Of a DNA stretch of 64,000 bases, positions 57,474 through 64,000 are shown piece after piece. This stretch comes from Euptelea pleiosperma. Lineage: Eukaryota > Streptophyta > Magnoliopsida > Ranunculales > Eupteleaceae. The notes beneath the pieces are model-generated. The model did not search any database. It saw nothing but the letters and a program-made list of their open reading frames with translations, and was not told the DNA's origin. The position numbers and the translations under genes were made by a program. The stretch spans positions 15,732,829 to 15,796,828 of the forward strand of contig CM068540.1 in the NCBI GenBank assembly GCA_035048495.1. Direction: 5' to 3'. The stretch's first letter is position 1. Each line of letters starts with the position of its first letter.

Positions 57474-60400
57474 AGAGAATCAACTATTAAGTTGTTCTCC
57501 CCACAAAAGATGTAACAACATAACTTATAAATAACATCAAAAGTACGATTTTCACCAAGAGGCATTTCTAAAGTTTAAAGCACAAACTAGAACCATAAGG
57601 TGTACTAGAGATAGATGGATCAAATGTGAGTTTAAAATACTATGAATTCATAACATATAAAGTTAAAAGCCCTCACACAAGATCTTCTAAGTTAAGAAAT
57701 AATAATAAAAAACATCCATTCATAAGTGTAATCACATACTACAATGTGTACACAATTCAACATGTGAAAGTGAAAACAACATGAAAAAAAAAAGGTGGAG
57801 AAAATCCTTTACATCAATAAACTCATTGGTGAGATTCTCCATAAGTCCCAAGAGAGAGGAAATGTCATCATTTCTATGCTCAAGTAGAAAACTAGCCAAC
57901 TATAATGTGGTTGGCCATAAAAATCAAGAAGGAAAGATATGAGAAGAATGGAGTAGGAAATGAAAGCTCTTTTTCTTCTAAGCCTTAAAGTCCTATAGAA
58001 ATTTTCCAAAAGATCTTCACAAATGAGAAGAATGCAGGTTAAATGGCTAAGGGGTAAGAGGATGAGGAATTAAGGGGTTTTAAGAGAAATTTGGGATCCA
58101 AAAGAGATTCGATGGTTGAAAAATGGGGCCAATAAAATGAGATTGATACAGGGCTAGTGTAAGGCTAGTTTATAAAAGATAATAATTAAGCATAGTTTCA
58201 TAGGAAAATAATGTAACTTCTTCATTGGTGGGTCAATTTTTGTCTTCTTAAGAGAGCGATTGACTTGCTTTAATTTAAAATTTTCATGATATGTCACTTT
58301 TTCTCATGTGAAGGGTCTTCAAGAATGGCTCCATATGACTTTTATGGCTTAAGAACCCTCTAGAAGACTCAAATGGCTTAATGGCTTAAGATGGCTCCAT
58401 AAAGGTGTGATGGCTTCAATGGCTCTAATGGCTTCATTAACCACTTAGATATGGCTTGCATTGCTATGATACTCCATCTAGCTCTTAAGAAAGAATCCAA
58501 TGGCTAGGGACCTTCCATGTGGCATACTCAATCCTCCAACTCACATGCATACATGTCTTCAACAAAAATCAAGGGTTTATATTGACTTTAAAAGGATAGT
58601 AGGCATAGGTCAAAAGGGAAATCTGAGTTGGGCTTGGGTGGTCCATCTAGTAGATGGCCCATCCCCTATTAGATGGTGACAAAGTATTAGGGGCCTCTAT
58701 AAATCAACTTGGGGTAGGGCTTTTGACTTCGGTCTCGAATAGGATGTTAAATATCTCCTTAACCCTATATGCTCACTTGAAAATGATATAGGGGAGTTGG
58801 GTCTTCTCTTAATGATCATACGCTTCATGATGCTCATTGACTGTCTACCGCTCTTACTTGTTCTCTCATGCAATAATTATCCTACAATTATTAGTGCACA
58901 CGTAATGAGAGTCTAAGGTCGATAACTTATGTATAGGACACATATGATATGCATTTTACATATATATGCATAGTTACAAGCTCATGAAATTCGATAATGC
59001 CCTAAGTTAAAACAGATAATATATCAACACACATCCCATAGATTGAGTTTCCTAAGAGGCAAATTCTCTTTAGAGCAACCTCGTCAATTTGGATAGCATA
59101 GAGAGAGAAATATAAGAGGCAGATGGCGGCTGTGTTTGGTTCACTAGAAGTAGTTTCCCAGAAAGTGGGTTTTCTAGGAAGTGTCAGTTCTTGGAAACCC
59201 ACTTCCTGGAATATATTTTCTTCTCGTTGGTTGTGAACTGTGAAGGACCTCCATATATAATCCTTATTCTCAACTCAAAATGATCATCACAGAACTAACC
59301 TTTGGCTACATTTCAGACTTCCCTTCTAACCCTCCATGTAGTTTTAATGCTTCTTTCACTCCCCTTCATGCTTGCCGTTGCTCTTGTAGCTAAAGTTGCT
59401 GATTAAAGCTTAGAAATCACAGATCTTACCAATTTTTTAAAGAACTATGGTAAATGGAGTTGTAAAGCAAACCCTAGAATTCCAAGATTCTATTGAGTCA
59501 TTTGCAGGTGACCACAATGCAATAGTTAAAACTCAAAGGAAATCGAACATCATAGAATTGGTAGAAAATTCCAAAACCAAGGTTGATGAAGAAGGTTCTT
59601 CTTTAGAAGACAAATACTTCCCATGTTGAATCCTAAGATCCTCTTCTGCCCATTATGAACCCCAAATTAGGGTTTCGACGAACACAAAAGATTGATGCCT
59701 TTAAAGCAAATCCATACCGTAATCCCCTTCAACTCATAGATTATGTTGTTCAATCTGTGAATCGAGTTAAAACCCTCTTAAACACAAGTTTGATTGCTCA
59801 ATCTGTAAAAAAATTTATTCTGAAATTTATGCGCTAGTGCGGGAATTTATGCGCTACTTGTTTCTTGCGTTCTCTACTTCCCTCTGTCTCCCAAAGAAGA
59901 AACCGAAGTGAAGACGTTTGATCCACCAAAATCCCTAGAGAGAGAGAGATTAAAAATTTATGAGAGAGAGTTAGATTTTCTGAGAGTTGATATTTGAAGA
60001 TGAGACGTGAGAGTTCGAGAAATCAAGGGGGGAGGGAGAGAACAAAAATCGAATTGTTGCTTTCTTTGTGAATACTAAGAGGTTGCTGCCGTTGAGAACA
60101 ATGTCACCTCACGGGGCCCGACGTATCATCGGCTCGTCTGCAGCCAAGGCACCAGCATTGGTGACACTCTGAGAAAACCCATCAAAGTTCTTGAAGACAG
60201 AAAAAGAGAGGAGAGAGGCACTAGTATCGATGCTTAAGGGAGAACAAGAGGCGCGAGAGAGAGGCTGGAAAATTAACTTCCGCTCACACGAGGAAGCCAG
60301 TTTCCTTAAAAAACGGCGTTAAGGACACGGTTTTTCCATGGGGCCCACTTTTTTGCGGAAACCAAACAAATTGAAAATGACACTTTTTTGGGTTTTCGTT

Positions 60401-60550
60401 TTCTTTTCTATGTATATACATCGGGCTCGGGTTGGGTTGGGTTGGGCTTCTCGAACTCTCAGCCGGAGCCCAACCTGATTTTGTCGGACTTTCCAAAATG
60501 AGGCCCGATCCCAAGTGCTGAAAGAGCCAACCCAAAGTCGAGGGTTGGCC
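57474..60550. other. Unassigned intergenic DNA
   Basis: 58.3-58.5 kb repeats ATGGCTT/ATGGCTCC words. Short frames at 59447-59629 and 59655-59837 (+) and the CT/GA-rich stretch 59.9-60.3 kb look gene-like in composition but show no domain I recognise. The GA-rich part could be a leader of a minus-strand transcript. Confidence 0.3.
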
Positions 60551-61179
60551 AATCCCTTGGTGGACCTGCAAACCAGCATGATTAGTGATTCTAAACCTTT
60601 GGATCCTTGTACCCAAATAATGGTTAATAATGCTCAAATTCCCACGGTTAAAATCAACCCATGAAAATGACTCCAATCCAACGCTTAGAAATTACTAATA
60701 GGTCCACCTAGGGACTTGCCAAACGTCCTTATGGTTCTTTGATACCGACTTCGGTATCAAAATTTTGATGCCGAAGTCCCTCAATTTGCCACGTATTAGA
60801 CTCTTTCGAGCCCACCGACTCCATGAATATTTGGCCCACATCTTGGTGGACCCACACACCAAAAATCAGCATGATTGGTGATTTCTAGCCGTAGGATTTG
60901 TGCACTTTTCATCATGGGCTTTATGAACATGCCTCTGAAGTGGTTCCAAGCCCATGATGACAAAGTGCTCAAATTCAATGGCTAGAAATCACTAATCACG
61001 CTGCTTTTTGGTGTGTGAGTCCACCGAGATGTGGGCCAAATATTCATGGACTCAGTGGGCCCGAAAGAGTCTACTACGTGGCAAATTGAGGGACTTCGGC
61101 ATCAAAATTTTGATACCTCAGTGTCCTCTAAAAAGATGCCACGAGGCTTATGTTGTGGGCGGTCAGCGAAGATTTACTC
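60550..61179. mobile_element. Family B MITE directly upstream of murD
   Basis: Core words TTGGCCAATCCCTTGGTGG, GATTAGTGATTCTAAACC and CAACGCTTAGAAATTACTAA. Right tip GGTCAGCGAAGATTTACTC ends about 168 bp before the murD ATG. Split by a smaller fold-back at 60753-61117. The left tip is missing. Confidence 0.75.
60753..61117. mobile_element. Fold-back element nested in family B
   Basis: GGTATCAAAATTTTGATGCC (60753) pairs with GGCATCAAAATTTTGATACC (to 61117). The arms extend through CGAAGTCCCTCAATTTGCCACGTA and inward to about 60930. It separates CCTTATGG from TCAGTGTCC of the family B right arm. Contains CACGTA/TACGTG near its ends. Confidence 0.78.
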
Positions 61180-61346
61180 CATTTGGGCGGTCTAGAATCT
61201 CTCATAGACGAAAGACGGTATAGAAAACCATTTGAGTAGCCGAACTCTGCTTTACCCAATTACCCGTCTCCAATGCAACCCTGTCTCCTACTTCTCTCAC
61301 TCCAGCAGTACAGCTTTTGGTAGCTCTGCAACGTAACGAAGAGGAA

Positions 61347-64000
61347 ATGAAGGCGCATTTTCTTTCCCACAGACCTGAAATCCAAATCCTAACCCTGAAA
61401 CCAGTTTCTTCGGCAAGGAAAATGGCTCCCCCTGGGAGGATTCAGTACTGCTCTTGTAAAGAGGACCTTAAAGGCCAAACTGTTGCTGTGAGTATTTCTT
61501 ACGATTTTGGATTCTGAATCTGCTTTCATCGCTGCTCCTAAATTTTCTAGAAACCGCATCAGATTGGTCTGCTTTCGAACATAAAGGGGGTGTTTGGTTG
61601 CGATTTTCTGGTTGTTCAGCGCCAATTTAAATGGGAATGCCAACTCGAGTTTACGAGGACAACTTGAAACTCGTTACCAAACTACCTAAAGAAGAAAACT
61701 TAAATTGAAATAACACATTTTTCAAGGGACATCCAACAGTACTGACAATGTTTGCATACTAGATTTGTCTCCGGAAAAATAGCGAATGTAAGGCAGGCGA
61801 ACCTTGGCAGTTACAACGGTTAAACGGCCGTTATAACGCTAACCACTTTTTTCTAACATTTTACTACTTTTTCTCAATATTTTATCATTATATTTGATAT
61901 CCTGTATACTTTATTCTGAAAAATGTAACAAAATAATATAAAGACATTGTAACAGTCCTAAAGTAATTGGATAATGGCTGTGCAACAATTAAACGGAGTT
62001 ATCAAAGATTTTGATTTTTGAGCAAGGATTTAAATTTCGATTTCGACTAGGTTTCAGCCCGAACCGAAATCTCGAGTGTAAATCCTGGAAATATATGTGG
62101 TTCATGATATGATTATTCAAAATCCTTATTTATAAGAACAAATTTTCTCTTTACAATCTCCCTAAGATAAGGAAATCCTAATTTGTGCCTTAATTAATTT
62201 GAAAAGGTATTAATTATCTAATTTTCTATTTAAATTGAATAGTTAGCCGAAATTATAGAATTAATTTGGCGATAGGAGTATGGTCTTTCTTCTTACCAGA
62301 ATTTGGGATGGCTTGGGTGATGTTGAGCTCCATGTTAGATTTGGTCTCTAATTGGTACGCGGAGGAAGAGTGTTGTGGAGGATGTTACCTTTCGTGATTT
62401 GTTAGGGTCTTTGGAACGAGAGAAACCACGGGAGGAAGATGAATTTGACTGCATAATTCTTAACATCAAGGGATTGATATTCCTGTGGTCCAAAGCTTTT
62501 GTTGAGTGCATATGTCTCTTTTTTTAGGACTTCGCATTCCGGTGGGAGATTGTTGGTACTAGAGATTGGGGGTTAGGCTGTTTGCTCTACTTTTGGCTTT
62601 GTTGTCTTTGCTGGCTTGTCCTTCGTAGGTCATCTCAACCTATTTGGCAACTATTGTATCATTGTTTGGTGTTTTTGCCTTTTAATATAATTTTTACACT
62701 TATGAAAAAAAAATCAGTAGGGCTCGAAACCGAAATTTCGGCTGTTTCGATGAAATTTAAAACATTTCTTTTGAGGGCATATCAGACAACCAGAGCTATC
62801 AAAGTTCATGTGTGCAAATGTGGGTATTTGGCAAATATCAGAATTGCTTCTAACAAATTGGTTAACTTCAATGAGTTCTTAAAACCCAAATAAGAGTATC
62901 TGAAAAATGTTGGATCTATTTGAATAAAATCTGTTCTTATTATGATAATTGAAGTATCCATTTTAACATTGCAGGTTGTAGGCCTGGGCAAATCTGGAAG
63001 AGCTGCAGCAAGGCTTGCTCTTGCTAGAGGTGCATCAGTTCTAGCCATTGATAGAAATGAGAATTTGGTCCCATTGGAAGTATGCTATAATCTTAATTTG
63101 CAAACTGAGTTAATGTTTTCTATTTTTTTCCTTTTTCGAAATAGCTTTTGGCTTTATTTTAATGGTAGAAGTGCACTGACTGCAGCAAGACCTTCTAGTT
63201 GAGGAGCATGGTGATTTGAGAACGATTCTTGGACATTGTGATAAAGAGGTGCTAGAGGGTGCGGATAGGGTGGTGGTTTCCCCTGGAGTTCCTCTTGGGA
63301 ACTATGGTCTTTCCTCGCTATTGCAATCAGTAAGCTGAGCAACATAGCCAAGAAACATAATTCTGAAAACAAATTTTGTTTCCCACAAGTGTATCATCAC
63401 ATGTTTCTACTTCCTACATGGGAATGAGGGAAAAATGTGTCTTTCCATTTTTATTGTTATAATGTTATAGTATTTTATTTGATTACTTCTGCACATCAGA
63501 ATATACTCTTCTTATATTTTAAATACCATTAAATATTTGATGTCATTGTTTAAATGCTGTTGTATGTAATATATCCACACATTAATACTTGCGTGGATAG
63601 GCATTCAATGATGCATACTCATGTACAGACATACACACGTCCAAACACATAAATCCAACATTTGAATGGACACACGCACACACATGCATGCAGGCATATG
63701 TGCACATGTAGAGACAATTGAGGCACATGCTGTTTCTATGTTGCATAGACTATGAGGAATTTTCACTGAACTATTGATCTGGGATTTTGCTTCTAGAAAT
63801 TTCAATCTTAATAATTAACTTGTGCAATCCATTTAACTTCTTAATATTTAATCCACCATTGATATTGGAGATTCTTGGGTAATTCAGGGAAGGCAAGTTA
63901 TGTCTGAGTTAGACTTTGCAGCAGAAGTTCTTCCGAAGTGCATCAAGGTTTTAGCAGTGACAGGAACTAATGGAAAGTCTACTGTTACTACTTTTGCCGG
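61347..64000 (+). CDS. murD: MurD homologue (UDP-MurNAc-Ala--D-Glu ligase), 5' part
   Basis: Exons 61347-61487, 62975-63079, 63186-63329 and 63888-64000 (runs off the window), all phase 0 with GT-AG introns (GTGAGT/GCAG, GTATGC/GCAG, GTAAGC/TTCAG). The first about 40 residues are basic and Ser-containing, a plausible plastid transit peptide. VVGLGKSGRAAARLALARGA (48-67) is the N-terminal dinucleotide-fold-like UDP-binding domain; VVSPGVPL (112-119) and SELDFAAEVLP follow. TGTNGKST (155-162) is the Mur-ligase ATP loop. The order and the S-P-G-V motif fit MurD rather than MurC, MurE or MurF. The enzyme adds D-glutamate to UDP-MurNAc-L-alanine; in mosses the plastid pathway serves chloroplast division. 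All visible exons are intact. The ATG at 61347 is the first in frame; the frame extends upstream only without an ATG. Confidence 0.93.
61488..62974 (+). other. murD intron 1 with repeat debris
   Basis: About 61800-62000 has TTACAACGGTTAAACGGCCG and related words, a likely worn family A copy. 62040-62070 and 62723-62750 carry CGAAATTTCGG-type inverted words. No coding sequence recognised. Confidence 0.5.

Noticed and set aside
59447..59837. Two 60-codon ORFs as a gene
   Set aside because: No recognisable domain, no clear splice sites joining them, and an AT-rich setting; kept only as part of an unassigned region.
61585..61690. Small Tourist-like element in murD intron 1
   Set aside because: GGGTGTTTGGTTGCG and TTACCAAACTACC look alike but no 3-bp duplication or convincing terminal pairing was found.
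62942..63202. 86-residue ORF across murD exon 2
   Set aside because: It reads through two introns; the GTATGC donor and TGCAG acceptor give the conserved MurD sequence instead.

Overview
This is nuclear DNA from a flowering plant. It is intron-bearing, AT-rich and packed with transposable elements. Three real host genes can be read, all with typical plant GT-AG introns or none. (1) An intronless secreted LRR protein of the DRT100 type (6508-7602, +). (2) A two-exon LRR receptor-like pseudokinase of the Arabidopsis At3g57830/At2g42290 type (20328-15123, -), with a 3.3 kb intron loaded with repeats. (3) The first four exons of a nuclear MurD homologue, the peptidoglycan-precursor ligase (61347 to the window end, +). 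A plant with MurD and a genome this rich in small MITEs fits a magnoliid or an early-diverging eudicot, but the sequence does not settle the lineage.

Almost everything else is mobile DNA. Family A (about 12 copies between 0.6 and 25.4 kb) is a small Ac/Ds-like hAT element. It has an 11-bp terminal repeat CAAGGTTTAAA (or CATGGTTTTAAA), 8-bp target duplications, and a body made almost entirely of AAACGG words, the hexamer known as the Ac transposase-binding site. A second subfamily has TAACGG instead throughout. Family B (about a dozen copies) is a ~400-bp fold-back Mutator-like MITE with 9-bp target duplications and an ACGT/G-box in each arm. Family T (three copies) is a Mutator-like element with the terminal repeat GGGTCGCTCTACGGGC and a core of CT, CTT or GGT simple repeats. 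Family C/D fold-backs lie at 8.9-10.2 kb.

Region by region: 0-6.2 kb is MITEs (A, B, T) and a tRNA-derived SINE-like segment. 6.4-7.6 kb is DRT100. 7.9-14.5 kb is MITEs. 15.1-20.3 kb is the receptor pseudokinase. 20.6-25.9 kb is B elements carrying A and Tourist insertions. 26.16-34.17 kb is a six-level nest: Tourist > B > B > large solo LTR > T > small solo LTR. 36.2-37.1 kb is a LINE 3' remnant. 37.2-41.0 kb is a Ty3/Gypsy gag remnant split cleanly by a 3.1 kb solo LTR. 42-43.5 kb holds minisatellites. 47.6 kb holds an isolated ATP23 metalloprotease exon, just upstream of a decayed Helitron RepHel gene (48.8-54.0 kb). 56.0-57.5 kb is a probable solo LTR. 60.5-61.2 kb is a B element with a nested fold-back, immediately before murD.

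The genes do not form a pathway. What links them is that each has a family B MITE about 170-340 bp upstream of its start codon, so these elements may contribute regulatory sites. No RNA polymerase II terminator, CRISPR array or rRNA was seen.
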